Assembly (NCBI RefSeq): GCF_014199955.1
Contig: NZ_JACHOQ010000006.1
Coordinates: 1 to 64,000, forward strand
DNA length: 64,000 nt
Reading direction: 5' to 3'
From: Brevundimonas aurantiaca
Lineage (GTDB): Bacteria; Pseudomonadota; Alphaproteobacteria; Caulobacterales; Caulobacteraceae
Shown here: positions 7,336 to 16,598 of the stretch, in pieces
Numbering within the stretch: the stretch's first letter is position 1
Layout: each line of letters opens with the position of its first letter
The notes under the pieces: generated by a model
What the model was told of the DNA's origin: nothing
The model's input: only the letters and a program-made list of their open reading frames with translations
Databases searched by the model: none
Program-made: the position numbers and the translations under genes

Positions 7336-8925
7336 ATGTTCGCGAAATCACGCAAGGCGCGCCTGCTGGCCGCCGCCCTCGGCGTCACGGCTGTCCTACT
7401 GCCCAGTGTCGCCGCCGCCTGGAAGCCGACGTCCCACGTCTATTTCGCCGAAATCGCGGTGAAGGACGCGCTCGACGACGGCTATGTCGAAATCCCCGTC
7501 CTGGGAACTGGCGAGGTTCGACGATACAAGGTCGATGACGACACCTTGGTCGCCCTGAGAGCGGGCCGTGCGCAGTATCGCGCGGGCGTGCTGGGCCCCG
7601 ACGCCTATCCGGACATCCTCACGGGCCAACAGGTCATCCATCCGGACGGCGAGGAAAGCGGCGTCTCGCACGGCTCGGACGCCTGGCTCGAGCACGTCTG
7701 GAACAGCTTCGGCGACGATCCGCTGCAACGCGCCTTCCGCCTGGGCTTCCTGACCCACGCGGCGGGCGACACCTATGGCCACACCTTCATCAATCAGTTT
7801 TCCGGCGCCCCCTTCACCTTGGACCCGCCGGACAATGCGATCCGCCACATCGTCCTGGAAGGCTATATCGACAAGCGCCTGCCGGGTTCAGCCTTGACCG
7901 GCGACTTCTTCACCGCCAGCGTGGCGGGGGTCGACGGACGCATCTATCAGGCGATGGTCGACGCGCGTCCCGGCTCCGCCCTGGACCGGTTGCTGCCCAG
8001 CGCCAGCAGCAGCACCAACTATTCGGTGCCGCGCCTGTTCTCGACCCTGCGCGCATCGCTCGACGCCGACATTCGGGCCTATTACGACCACAAGGCCGAC
8101 CTTCAGCGCCGCATCGACAACTGCCGCTGGAACGACTTCAGCTGTTCGGCGGTCCTGCTGACGGCGGAGCTGGCCGGCTATGTGGCGCTCAATGCGGCGC
8201 CGGTCACCTACAAGGAATACTGGCGCGACGACATCGACGAAGGCCTGCGGCTCTGGCCCCAGGTCAGTCATCAGGTGGCGGAGGCTTTGTTCTTCAACGC
8301 CGAGCGCAAGACCGACACCGAGAAGGCCGACCGCATCCTCAGCGACTATGCGACCCGACATCTGCTTTCGATGGCGGGAGCGCCGAGCTTCATCGGTCTG
8401 ACCGCTGCGGCGATCGGCGACATCATCGACGCCGTGACGCCCGACTGGCTGCTGGCGCCGATCCGTGCGCTGAAAGCGGAGCTGCTGGACACCCTTCTGA
8501 AGGCGGCCACCGGCATGACGAAGGCCCAGTTGCAGGCCTATCTCACCCGGCCCGACCGGTATTTCGATCAGGTGATGACAAGCGGGAACGGCGAACACAT
8601 CACCCTGGCGCGCTTCAACCGCGACTATCTGCAGATCAGCGACACCGGCTACGACAATCCGTCTGAATCGTTCGACTATCGCAACCTTCCGGCCGCTTAC
8701 AACACGGTCGTCGCCAGCAAGCTCGTGCTGTTGCCGCCGGCCGAGATCGACCGCTTGATCCGGGATCTGGGCGGGTCTCGCCGCCTCGAGCGGCCCAATG
8801 TCATGCTCGGCTTCGCCCATACGCTCGACGGCTCCGTCCAATGGCGCAGCGGCATGGTGCTCGCCGCCGAGTGCGACGTTTACCGCCGGGTCTTCAAGCC
8901 GCTGCCGCGCGACGAGGTCTGCTGA
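7336..8925 (+). CDS. Secreted zinc-dependent phospholipase C-like protein
   Basis: This 529-residue protein has a signal peptide (residues 1-28, cleavage after VAAA). The mature start WKPTSHVYF recalls the N-terminal Trp/His zinc ligand of bacterial zinc-dependent phospholipases. Further His/Asp ligands are probable in SHGSDAWLEHVW and LTHAAGDTYGHTF, an H-x3-D pattern, and later in RHIVLEGYIDK. The usual catalytic unit is about 250 residues, so the C-terminal half (from about 270) is extra and unassigned. It would act in the periplasm or outside the cell on phospholipids. The ribosome binding site is TTGGAGGAGAC just before the ATG. It is monocistronic. Confidence 0.75.
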   Translation: MFAKSRKARLLAAALGVTAVLLPSVAAAWKPTSHVYFAEIAVKDALDDGYVEIPVLGTGEVRRYKVDDDTLVALRAGRAQYRAGVLGPDAYPDILTGQQVIHPDGEESGVSHGSDAWLEHVWNSFGDDPLQRAFRLGFLTHAAGDTYGHTFINQFSGAPFTLDPPDNAIRHIVLEGYIDKRLPGSALTGDFFTASVAGVDGRIYQAMVDARPGSALDRLLPSASSSTNYSVPRLFSTLRASLDADIRAYYDHKADLQRRIDNCRWNDFSCSAVLLTAELAGYVALNAAPVTYKEYWRDDIDEGLRLWPQVSHQVAEALFFNAERKTDTEKADRILSDYATRHLLSMAGAPSFIGLTAAAIGDIIDAVTPDWLLAPIRALKAELLDTLLKAATGMTKAQLQAYLTRPDRYFDQVMTSGNGEHITLARFNRDYLQISDTGYDNPSESFDYRNLPAAYNTVVASKLVLLPPAEIDRLIRDLGGSRRLERPNVMLGFAHTLDGSVQWRSGMVLAAECDVYRRVFKPLPRDEVC

Positions 8926-9056
8926 TTTCAGAAGACCCGCGACGATCATCCGCTCGACCCCATCGGTCGAGCGGCCCTGCGACCTGGACCTCTACGGTCG
9001 TATGGAACTGACAGCCTTTCCGCCGCAGAGGCCCAAGGCGACGGAGAAGGCGGCGG

Positions 9057-9443
9057 CTACATGTCCGGCGCGCGCGCGCCGTCCGATGCGAACTCCCGCG
9101 CCAGCGCCAGCAGCAGCCCTCGACGAGCCGGCGGCGTCTTCTGAAATGCTTTCAAGAGTTCCCGCCGCTCTCGGACATCTCTGTCGTCCTCCTCACTGAC
9201 GGGGCGGAACGTCTGCGGTGGAAGAAAGGCGACGATCGGGAGTTTGAGCGCGTCCGCGATACGAACCATCGTGGAGACCGATACCCGGCTCGCCGCCCGT
9301 TCGTATTTCTGAATCTGCTGAAAGGTGACCCCGATCGCCGCGCCGAGCCGAGACTGCGTCAGGCCGGAGGCCATCCGCTCCTCGCGGATGCGCGCGCCGA
9401 TGTAGACGTTCAATGGGTCGGTGGTCTCTGAACCGGACGTCAT
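9057..9443 (-). CDS. XRE-family transcriptional regulator
   Basis: The HTH of this small regulator covers about residues 15-70: GARIREERMASGLTQ, then LGAAIGVTFQQIQKYE. The string TFQQIQKYE is characteristic of a large group of alphaproteobacterial XRE proteins. A short acidic tail follows. I chose the internal ATG at 9443 (128 residues) because CGGAAA lies just upstream and it places the HTH at the usual distance. A GTG at 9485 would add 14 residues. The target is unknown. It lies between the phospholipase-like gene and a small secreted protein, with no obvious operon. Confidence 0.85.
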   Translation of the reverse strand: MTSGSETTDPLNVYIGARIREERMASGLTQSRLGAAIGVTFQQIQKYERAASRVSVSTMVRIADALKLPIVAFLPPQTFRPVSEEDDRDVRERRELLKAFQKTPPARRGLLLALAREFASDGARAPDM

Positions 9444-9583
9444 GGGGATTTCCGAAGCGTCTGCGCCCTTTGCCGCTCGGATCACATATAGTCAAGCTTG
9501 GTAGGCGCGCAACCGGGGCGCCGCGTCGCGTCCGCAAGCGCCCCCATCAGCGCGGCCGGCTCGGCCGCGGCGCCCCGCCGGGG

Positions 9584-9883
9584 TCAGAAGTACTCTATGC
9601 CTTCAGGCGTGCACCAGCCGACGTGCTCTTGACTGTGGAAGGCGGTCTGCTGGCCGCTGGTGAACTCGCTGTTCCCGGCCCAGATCGGCGTCCCCCAGCC
9701 GCCGTAGCAGACGCCGTAGTTTCGACCGACCTCCGTCGTCTTGGAGGCGTCGCTGTAATAGACGACGTCGTAAAGCGCCACGCGATTGCCGCCGATAATC
9801 TGGGCGGAGGAGGCCGTCGAGGTCAGGGAGGCGACGCCCAGCGTGACGGCCGCGATGACCGAAAGTCTTAGCGAAGGTTTCAT
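9584..9883 (-). CDS. Small secreted protein, DUF6289-like
   Basis: From the ATG at 9883 the 99-residue product begins with a clear signal peptide (MKPSLRLSVIAAV, cleavage near SSAQ). The mature part has VVYYSDASKTTEVG, two cysteines (VCYGGWG and GWCTPEG) and many aromatic residues. The pattern YYSDA-T-VG followed by C and GG resembles small secreted proteins grouped as DUF6289; this assignment is from memory. It is divergent from a paralogue at 10074 with the same VYYAD and GGWG features. The function is unknown. Confidence 0.7.
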   Translation of the reverse strand: MKPSLRLSVIAAVTLGVASLTSTASSAQIIGGNRVALYDVVYYSDASKTTEVGRNYGVCYGGWGTPIWAGNSEFTSGQQTAFHSQEHVGWCTPEGIEYF

Positions 9884-10073
9884 CTCACTCTCCATCGCCT
9901 TCGGACGTGAAGGCCTGGAGAATGGGGACACCCATCAGTTGCAGAGTCAAGCCCTAAAGCTTTACGGTTCAGCGATAACGCCTACCCATAACGCGCCTGT
10001 GAGTTGCATTCCCAGGCAAGAGCGCGCGCCCTATGCGGCGCACGCGATCGGCGTGCATAGGGAGACAAAGCCA

Positions 10074-10352
10074 ATGAATATCCGTGTGAAACCCGTTCTT
10101 GTCGGCGCTGCTTTGATCGCTGCAGCCTCCGTCACCGCCGCCTCCGCCCAAGTCGATCTGACGGCCTACCACTATGTCTACTATGCCGACGCGGCCAAGA
10201 CCGAATACCTCGGCGAAGTGTCCGATCGCGGGTGCGGAGGATGGGGCGGCAACGTCTATGTGCTGCGCGCCAATGTGCCCTCCCCCTACTATGACGCGAC
10301 GCCCATCTATGTCTGCGGCGGCCAGGGGCCGGAGCTTCCTCAGGACTGGTGA
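10074..10352 (+). CDS. Small secreted protein, paralogue of the 9584-9883 product
   Basis: This 92-residue protein begins at an ATG preceded by AGGGAGACAAAG. The signal peptide spans about residues 1-25 (cleavage near ASAQ). The mature part has YVYYADAAKTEYLGE, then CGGWGG and a late Cys in IYVCGGQ, so the two cysteines may form a disulfide. It shares the YYxDAxKT and GGWG signature with the divergent neighbour, so the two probably arose by duplication and inversion. A strong hairpin at 10365-10388 ends the transcript. The function is unknown. Confidence 0.7.
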   Translation: MNIRVKPVLVGAALIAAASVTAASAQVDLTAYHYVYYADAAKTEYLGEVSDRGCGGWGGNVYVLRANVPSPYYDATPIYVCGGQGPELPQDW

Positions 10353-10364
10353 CCCCGACGGACG

Positions 10365-10388
10365 GCCCCGACCGTTTAAGGTCGGGGC
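10365..10388 (+). terminator. Hairpin between convergent genes
   Basis: The 9-bp perfect stem GCCCCGACC / GGTCGGGGC with a six-base loop starts 13 bases after the stop of the small secreted protein. Only two T follow, so it may act in both directions or mainly protect RNA ends. It also lies before the 3' end of the large autotransporter gene, which converges from the other side. Confidence 0.6.
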
Positions 10389-10446
10389 TTGCGGTCGTTT
10401 GCCGGCCCGCGGCGACCTCGCATCCGGGCCGGCGTCATGATGGCGG

Positions 10447-13400
10447 CTACCATCCGTAGGTAAACCGCAGTTCGGCGCCATGGCTGACGCTGGCGTCGCC
10501 CAACTGGCCACGATACCCCAAGCCGAGCAGCAGACGATCCGACACCTGCCAATCCGCCCCAAGGTCGAGCTTGAGCGCATTGCGCGACCAGGCGTCCAAC
10601 GGCACCAGATAGGACGGACTGGCCGCCCAGTCGGCGTAGCGGACCGTCTGGCGTCCCACCTCTTCAAGCTCATGCGACCATTCGAGACGGGCGGAGGCGG
10701 TTATGACGCCGGCGCTGCGGGTGTCGGCGACCCATCGCAAGGCCGCGCCGAGGTTGGTGGACAGACTGCTCTGATCGACGCCGTCCCAAACCAGGGCCGC
10801 ATAGCCCCCGCCGGTTTCGGTAAAGCCGTCCAGAGTGATCTCCCGCGCGTCGATGCGGGCGTAAAGGTCCGTCGTTACCCGGTCGGAGCGCCGCAGCCGC
10901 CCGAACGCCGCCGAGGCGAAGAGGGCCTCCCCCGAGCGCTCGGACGCCGCATAGCCGTTTGGCTGGCCGGCCAGTCCCGAAACCCAGCGACGGGCGTCGA
11001 AGTCCAGGTCAGAGACGCCCGCGACGCCGTCGACATACAGCCCATGGGTCGGGCGCCAGCTTCCATAGAGGGCCGCGCTGAACGCCGAGCCGTTGGAGAC
11101 CGTGCCGTTGTCGCCGACCTTGGTCCGGTCCTCGCCGTAACCAAGGCCGCCGCCGACGACCAGCCCGTCCGCGATCTGGTAGTCCAGCCCCACGGTCACG
11201 CCTTGGGTCGTGAAGCGATAGTCCCGCTGTCCCGCCGCGTCCTGCCGTCCCCAGTCAATGGAGCCGGCCGTCCAGAACCCGACAGACCCCACACCCTGCG
11301 AGCCTTTTGGAGCGGCCGAGAGGGTATTGGAGCGAGGCGTGGAGGCCGCCGCTTCGAGGGCGTCGCCGCCGACCCCGGTCTCGAGACCGAGCGCATCGCG
11401 GCTCCGGTCGTTCAGGGCGCCCGGGTCGATGGGATCGCGCGCGCCCAGAGCCTGCCGAAGCGCCTGCCGCGGATCATTGTCCCTGTCGGCCAAGCCGCCC
11501 AGGCCGAAGTTGAGGCTCAAGCCGTTGGATGATCCGTTCGTCCCGCTACGGAGGGCCTGTAGGCGTCGCTGGAAGTTGTTCAGCTGAACGTCGGCGAACC
11601 GTCGGGCCGACGTGACCTGCGCGGTGGCGACGCCGCGCACCTCCGGATCCAGTCCCGGATCAGGTCGGCCTTCGACGGTGACGGTCAGGACGCCGTTGGT
11701 CGAACCCGCAGCATTGGTCAGGCTGAAGGTGATCACGGCCTCTCCGGTGAAGTCCGTCGCCGGCGTGAAGGTGAGGCTCCGCTCCCCGGCGACCGTGGTC
11801 AACGTCGCCGATCCGGCTGTGGTCGGAGCGACGGACACCACGGTGGCGCCGATGAAGGGTCCACCTGTCGTATCGTCAATCCGAACGGTCACGGGGACGC
11901 CTTGAAGCGTGGCGGCGGTCAAGGCTTGTTCACCGGGGACGGCCAAGGCCGCCAGACTGACCTCGCCCGGCGCCGATGCGCCGAAGGGCAGGTCGATCAC
12001 ATAGGCCAGGGACGCGACGCCGGCCGCCGCAGACACCGTCTCCAGCGACCGCAAGCTCGAATTGGCGGCGGCGGGGGTGAAGACGATGGTCAGGCCCTCG
12101 ACGACGGCGGAGCCGGAGGTCGGGGGGCGTGTGATGCGCAAGCCGTTGAACGGGCCGCCGACCAAGCCTGTGGTCGGGGTGATCGTCACGGGCGCGCCGG
12201 GCCGGGTCGTCAAGGCGAAGTCGGGCGCCTTGCCCGCGACCTGGATCACGAAGGCAGCGGGCGCCGAGTCTCCGCCCGGTCCAGTGGCGACGACCGACAC
12301 GGTTTCCGTCCCGAGGAAGTTGGCGGCGGGCGTGTAGGTCAGCACCCAGGGATCGGCGGCGGAGCCGTCGCCGGAGATGGCGGCGACGCCGTTCTGCGGC
12401 GGAGCGTCGACCCGGTAGCCCGTGACGACGCCGCTGCTGTTCGGCGCCAGCGGCACCTTGACCGGCTGAGGTCCGCTCCCGCTCGGCGGCGGCGGTGCGA
12501 CAGGCGCAGCGGGCGGCGTCACGACAGGAGCCGCAGGGGCTTCGACGATCAAGCTGACGGTCGCCGGCGCAGAGGCGCCGCCCGGACCCGTGGCGACATA
12601 GGTGAAGCTGTCGGCGCCAGAGTAGTCTGCGGTCGGCCTATAGGTGACGACTTCGCCCGACACCGTCGCGGCGCCGTGCGCCGGGGCCGTCGCGATCGCG
12701 ATCGAGGTCCGCACGCCGCTGATCGAGCCGGACAGATCGATGGCCGTTCCAGCACTGTTGAACGCGACCGTCACGCCGACGCGATCCGAGGCGACCGGCG
12801 CCGCTGGGACCGCGACCGTCAAGGAAACCGTCGCCGTGTTCGACACTCCGCCTGCGCCGACCGCCTGATAGGTCAGGCTGTCCGGGCCGAAATAGCCGGA
12901 TGTCGGCACATAGGTGAGGACGTCGCCGGCGACGGTCACGGCGCCGTGCGCGGGCGCGGTGACGATCACGACCGAGCCATGGGCGCCGCCGGTGATGGCG
13001 CTGGACAGGTCAATGGCGGTTCCGGGGCTGTTGAAGGGCACAGCCACCCCAGTCACATTCGCCGCGATCGGAGCAGCCGCTGTGACTGCAAAGCTCTGCT
13101 GCACGCGCGCCGCCGCTGTCCAGTTCGCGTCTCCCGCCTGATCGGCGTTGATCACGCAGGTTCCCGGGCCGGTGAAGGTCACGGCGGCGCCGGCCAGGGC
13201 GCACCCTGTGCTGGCGGCGTCCAGACTGAAGGACACGTTCAATCCCGAGGTCGCGACAGCCGCGACCGTATAGACCGGTCCAGGAACCGTGGCGGCCGGC
13301 GCGGTGGAGGTGAAGCTGATGCTCTGGGTCCCCTTGGCGATGGTCCCCGAGACCGTGGCCCCGATCGCCGTGGCCGGCGTCCCCTGGCTGTCGGTCGCCT

Positions 13401-16263
13401 GGATCGCATAGGCGAAGGCGCCCGCCGTCGTCGGCGTGCCCGTCACTGCGCCGGTCGCGGTGTTCAAGCTGACGCCCGCCGGCAGGGCGCCGGAGGCCAG
13501 GGCGTAGACATAGGGCGCCGTCCCGCCCGAGGCCGGGTTCGACTGGCTGAAGGCGCCGCCCACGCTCGTGCCCGTCGCAGCGCCCGGCGTCACCGACAGG
13601 GTCGCCGCCGTGACGGTGAAGCTGCGCTGAACCTGGGTCGCCGCATTCCAGTTGGCGTCGCCCGCCTGGTCGGCGTTCAGGGTGCAGGTCCCAGGGCTAA
13701 GAAGGGTGACGCTGGTTCCCGACACGATGCAGACCCCGGTCGTGGCCGAGGTGAAGGCCACCGCCAGGCCCGAGCTGCTGGTCGCCGACACCGTCAGCGG
13801 CGAGGCCGACAGGGAGGCGTCCGCCAGGGCCGCGAAGCTGATGGTCTGGGTCCCCTTGGCGATGGTTCCTGAGACCGTGGCCCCGGTCGCCGTGGCCGGC
13901 GTCCCCTGGCTGTCGGTCGCCTGGATCGCATAGGCGAAGGCGCCGGCCGTCGTCGGCGTGCCCGTCACTGCGCCGGTCGCGGTGTTCAAGCTGACGCCCG
14001 CCGGCAGGGCGCCGGAGGCCAGGGCGTAGACATAGGGCGCTGTTCCGCCCGAGGCCGGGTTCGACTGGCTGAAGGCGCCGCCCACGCTCGTGCCCGTCGC
14101 CGCGCCCGGCGTCACCGACAGGGTCGCCGCCGTGACGGTGAAGCTGCGCTGAACCTGGGTCGCCGCATTCCAGTTGGCGTCGCCCGCCTGGTCGGCGTTC
14201 AGGGTGCAGGTCCCAGGGCCAAGAAGGGTGACGCTGGTTCCCGACACGATGCAGACCCCGGTCGTGGCCGAGGTGAAGGCCACCGCCAGGCCCGAGCTGC
14301 TGGTCGCCGACACCGTCAGCGGCGAGGCCGACAGGGAGGCGTCCGCCAGGGCCGCGAAGCTGATGGTCTGGGTCCCCTTGGCGATGGTTCCCGAGACCGT
14401 CGCCCCGGTCGCCGTGGCCGGCGTCCCCTGGCTGTCGGTCGCCTGGATCGCATAGGCGAAGGCGCCCGCCGTCGTCGGCGTGCCCGTCACTGCGCCGGTC
14501 GCGGTGTTCAAGTTGACGCCCGCCGGCAGGGCGCCGGAGGCCAGGGCGTAGACATAGGGCGCTGTTCCGCCCGAGGCCGGGTTCGCCTGGCTGAAGGCGC
14601 CGCCCACGCTCGTGCCCGTCGCCGCGCCCGGCGTCACCGACAGGGTTGGAATATAGCTATAGGCGTTGACGGCTGTAGCGGTCCCGCCGGCCGTGGTCAC
14701 GGCGACCCCGACCGATCCCGCGCCCGCCGGCACGGTGGCGGTGATCGAGGTGGCGGTATTGGCGGTGATGGTCGCCGCGTTTCCGCCGAAGGTGACGGCG
14801 CTCGCATTGGTCAGATTGGTTCCGGTCAGGGTGACCGTGGTCCCTCCGGTCTCGGGACCTGTGTTCGGCGAGACCCCGCTGATCGTCGGAGCGGCCGCAT
14901 AGGCGTAGCCGCTGACGGCGGTCGCCACGCCGCCGGCCGTGGTGACGGCGACATCGACGACGCCCGCCCCCGCCGGGGCGGTGACGGTGATGGAGGTGGC
15001 GGTGTTGGCCGTGATCGTGCCGGCGACGCCGCCGAAGGCGACGCCCGTAGCGCTTGACAGGTTCGTTCCGGTTACGGTCACACTGGTCCCACCGGCGGTA
15101 GGGCCCGCGGCGGGCGATACGGAAGTGATGGTCGGCGCCGCCACATAAACAAAGGCGTTGCTGAGTGTCCCCGTCCCGCCCGGCGTCGTCACCGAAACCG
15201 ACACGGTCCCCGCCGAACCTGCGGGAGAAACCGCCGTAATCTGCGTGGCGCTGTTCACGACGACACCCGTGGCGGGCGATCCGCCGAAGGAGACGGCGGT
15301 TGCGCCGGTAAAGGCCGTCCCCTGGATCACAACGCTCGTTCCGCCCGCCGTCGGGCCCGAGTTGGGCGTGACGGAGGTCGTGGTGGGCGCCGCGACATAG
15401 GTATAGGCGTTCGTGGACGTCACACTCTGACCGTCGGCCGTGGTGACGACGATGTCCACCGATCCCGCCGCATGCGCCGGCGTGGTGAAGGTTATGGAGG
15501 TCGATGATTCCGCTGAGGGGGTGGCGGAAACGCCGCCGATCACGACCGCATTGCCGCTGCTGCTGAACCCGGTTCCGGAGAGGGTGACGCTCGTACCGCC
15601 GGCGGTCGATCCGCTGCCGGGCGAGACGCTTGTTATTGCAGGCGGCGAAGAGACCGATGCGACCGCGCTATAGGTGTTGTTCGTATCGCGCCCTGTGGAT
15701 GCTGAGCCCTGAGCGATGTCGAACGTGCCGCTGTAGGATTGGTTGGCGATATACTGGCTTTGCGCCGAAGACCCCGTGAACAGCACCCCCGCCCCCGACA
15801 GGGTGACCGTCGTCTGACCCGCCACGGGCGTGAAAAACACATAGCTGCTGCCTGACGGCCGCGTCAGGCTCGATCCGTCGTTGAAGGTGAAGGTCCAGCC
15901 GGTCGTGAGCAGGGCGCGGTTATTCGTGCCGGCCCCGTTCAGGATGTTTCCTTCGAAGCGGGGGCTCGAGGTCAGGGTCGACGCCGCACAAGCGTAGACG
16001 AGCGATTCAGGATCCGAATCCGCAGCAATCTTGAATACGGCGTACGCCGCGCCGTCGCCGGGCACGCGAAGAAGATTCAGTTGACCCGAACCACTGACGT
16101 TCGAATCCGAGCGCGAGGCGGACGCGGTGATCGTGCACACGGACTGGGCGCGGGCCGAGCCGCTGCTGAACGTCAAAAGAAGGAGCGCGAGCAGGCCCAC
16201 GCCGAATGCGGCGAGCAGGCGCGCAGCCTCGCGGGGCTCACGCCCGACAAACGTTTTACCCAA
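10447..16263 (-). CDS. Giant IPT/TIG and Ig-repeat autotransporter adhesin
   Basis: This 1938-residue protein has a signal peptide (hydrophobic core LLALLLLTF, cleavage near ARAQ) and a cysteine-containing N-terminal domain. Roughly five IPT/TIG domains follow (about 205-540), each with a variant of TSVSPxxGPTAGGTSVTVTGT. Then come three alternating He_PIG-type (GTPTTAGAFAYAIQATDSQG) and YDG/MBG-like units (GTCTLNADQAGDANW), then Ig/cadherin-like repeats (GxVTYxPTxxYxGxDSFTY) and a proline-rich hinge. The C-terminal 280 residues form an autotransporter beta-barrel ending in FTYGW, with the terminal aromatic residue expected for BAM recognition. It is probably a surface-exposed adhesin. It is divergent from a tail-collar gene cluster. 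Gly, Ala, Thr and Ser dominate the passenger. Confidence 0.9.
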   Translation of the reverse strand: MGKTFVGREPREAARLLAAFGVGLLALLLLTFSSGSARAQSVCTITASASRSDSNVSGSGQLNLLRVPGDGAAYAVFKIAADSDPESLVYACAASTLTSSPRFEGNILNGAGTNNRALLTTGWTFTFNDGSSLTRPSGSSYVFFTPVAGQTTVTLSGAGVLFTGSSAQSQYIANQSYSGTFDIAQGSASTGRDTNNTYSAVASVSSPPAITSVSPGSGSTAGGTSVTLSGTGFSSSGNAVVIGGVSATPSAESSTSITFTTPAHAAGSVDIVVTTADGQSVTSTNAYTYVAAPTTTSVTPNSGPTAGGTSVVIQGTAFTGATAVSFGGSPATGVVVNSATQITAVSPAGSAGTVSVSVTTPGGTGTLSNAFVYVAAPTITSVSPAAGPTAGGTSVTVTGTNLSSATGVAFGGVAGTITANTATSITVTAPAGAGVVDVAVTTAGGVATAVSGYAYAAAPTISGVSPNTGPETGGTTVTLTGTNLTNASAVTFGGNAATITANTATSITATVPAGAGSVGVAVTTAGGTATAVNAYSYIPTLSVTPGAATGTSVGGAFSQANPASGGTAPYVYALASGALPAGVNLNTATGAVTGTPTTAGAFAYAIQATDSQGTPATATGATVSGTIAKGTQTISFAALADASLSASPLTVSATSSSGLAVAFTSATTGVCIVSGTSVTLLGPGTCTLNADQAGDANWNAATQVQRSFTVTAATLSVTPGAATGTSVGGAFSQSNPASGGTAPYVYALASGALPAGVSLNTATGAVTGTPTTAGAFAYAIQATDSQGTPATATGATVSGTIAKGTQTISFAALADASLSASPLTVSATSSSGLAVAFTSATTGVCIVSGTSVTLLSPGTCTLNADQAGDANWNAATQVQRSFTVTAATLSVTPGAATGTSVGGAFSQSNPASGGTAPYVYALASGALPAGVSLNTATGAVTGTPTTAGAFAYAIQATDSQGTPATAIGATVSGTIAKGTQSISFTSTAPAATVPGPVYTVAAVATSGLNVSFSLDAASTGCALAGAAVTFTGPGTCVINADQAGDANWTAAARVQQSFAVTAAAPIAANVTGVAVPFNSPGTAIDLSSAITGGAHGSVVIVTAPAHGAVTVAGDVLTYVPTSGYFGPDSLTYQAVGAGGVSNTATVSLTVAVPAAPVASDRVGVTVAFNSAGTAIDLSGSISGVRTSIAIATAPAHGAATVSGEVVTYRPTADYSGADSFTYVATGPGGASAPATVSLIVEAPAAPVVTPPAAPVAPPPPSGSGPQPVKVPLAPNSSGVVTGYRVDAPPQNGVAAISGDGSAADPWVLTYTPAANFLGTETVSVVATGPGGDSAPAAFVIQVAGKAPDFALTTRPGAPVTITPTTGLVGGPFNGLRITRPPTSGSAVVEGLTIVFTPAAANSSLRSLETVSAAAGVASLAYVIDLPFGASAPGEVSLAALAVPGEQALTAATLQGVPVTVRIDDTTGGPFIGATVVSVAPTTAGSATLTTVAGERSLTFTPATDFTGEAVITFSLTNAAGSTNGVLTVTVEGRPDPGLDPEVRGVATAQVTSARRFADVQLNNFQRRLQALRSGTNGSSNGLSLNFGLGGLADRDNDPRQALRQALGARDPIDPGALNDRSRDALGLETGVGGDALEAAASTPRSNTLSAAPKGSQGVGSVGFWTAGSIDWGRQDAAGQRDYRFTTQGVTVGLDYQIADGLVVGGGLGYGEDRTKVGDNGTVSNGSAFSAALYGSWRPTHGLYVDGVAGVSDLDFDARRWVSGLAGQPNGYAASERSGEALFASAAFGRLRRSDRVTTDLYARIDAREITLDGFTETGGGYAALVWDGVDQSSLSTNLGAALRWVADTRSAGVITASARLEWSHELEEVGRQTVRYADWAASPSYLVPLDAWSRNALKLDLGADWQVSDRLLLGLGYRGQLGDASVSHGAELRFTYGW
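13613..14656 (-). repeat. Two near-identical 522-bp tandem repeats (plus partial copy) in the autotransporter gene
   Basis: The phrase CACCGACAGGGT recurs at 13591, 14113 and 14635, an exact spacing of 522 bp (174 codons). The units between these points differ at only a handful of bases. A partial third copy covering the He_PIG half extends down to about 13330. Each unit encodes one He_PIG-like plus one MBG-like domain. Identity at synonymous positions points to recent duplication or ongoing gene conversion, and such arrays can change copy number by slippage or recombination. Confidence 0.9.
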
Positions 16264-16598
16264 AGCCCACCCCTACCCAAAACTCTCGCCTAAGCTGTGC
16301 GTCCCTGGCAGGACCCCAACTTGACGCCCTGCGGCATTACCCCGCTAAGGACACCACCCTACGTATCACCGTGATATGCCTGCGGCGAATCATTAATTTC
16401 AAAATCGTATTTTATGCCGCTAAAACAGCATTTTCTGTACATACTGCGACGCTACGACTGGTTGTGTTTCGCGCCAATTTCGGCGGATCGCAGAAAAAAT
16501 ACTTGCGGTTTTTGAGGCTCGCCCCCCATGCTGGCGGTCTGCCGACGAGGCGGCTCCCGAGCCGCAACACTCGTTTTCCGCGAACCGAGGGACGCCGC
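16264..16598. promoter_or_regulatory. AT-rich divergent intergenic region
   Basis: These 335 bp separate the autotransporter gene (leftward) from the tail-collar cluster (rightward). The central part (about 16380-16500) is clearly richer in A+T than its surroundings, so promoters for both directions probably lie here. A short dyad TATCACCGTGATA is present near 16365. I see no gene in it. Confidence 0.5.

Noticed and set aside
11902..13872. 656-codon Arg/Gly-rich frame antisense to the autotransporter gene
   Set aside because: Highly basic repetitive translation arises from the complementary strand of Gly/Ala/Thr repeats. The sense strand has a signal peptide, named domains and a beta-barrel.
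13300..14660. CRISPR-like or insertion-element repeats
   Set aside because: The repeats are 522 bp, in frame (174 codons) and encode protein domains, so they are coding repeats.
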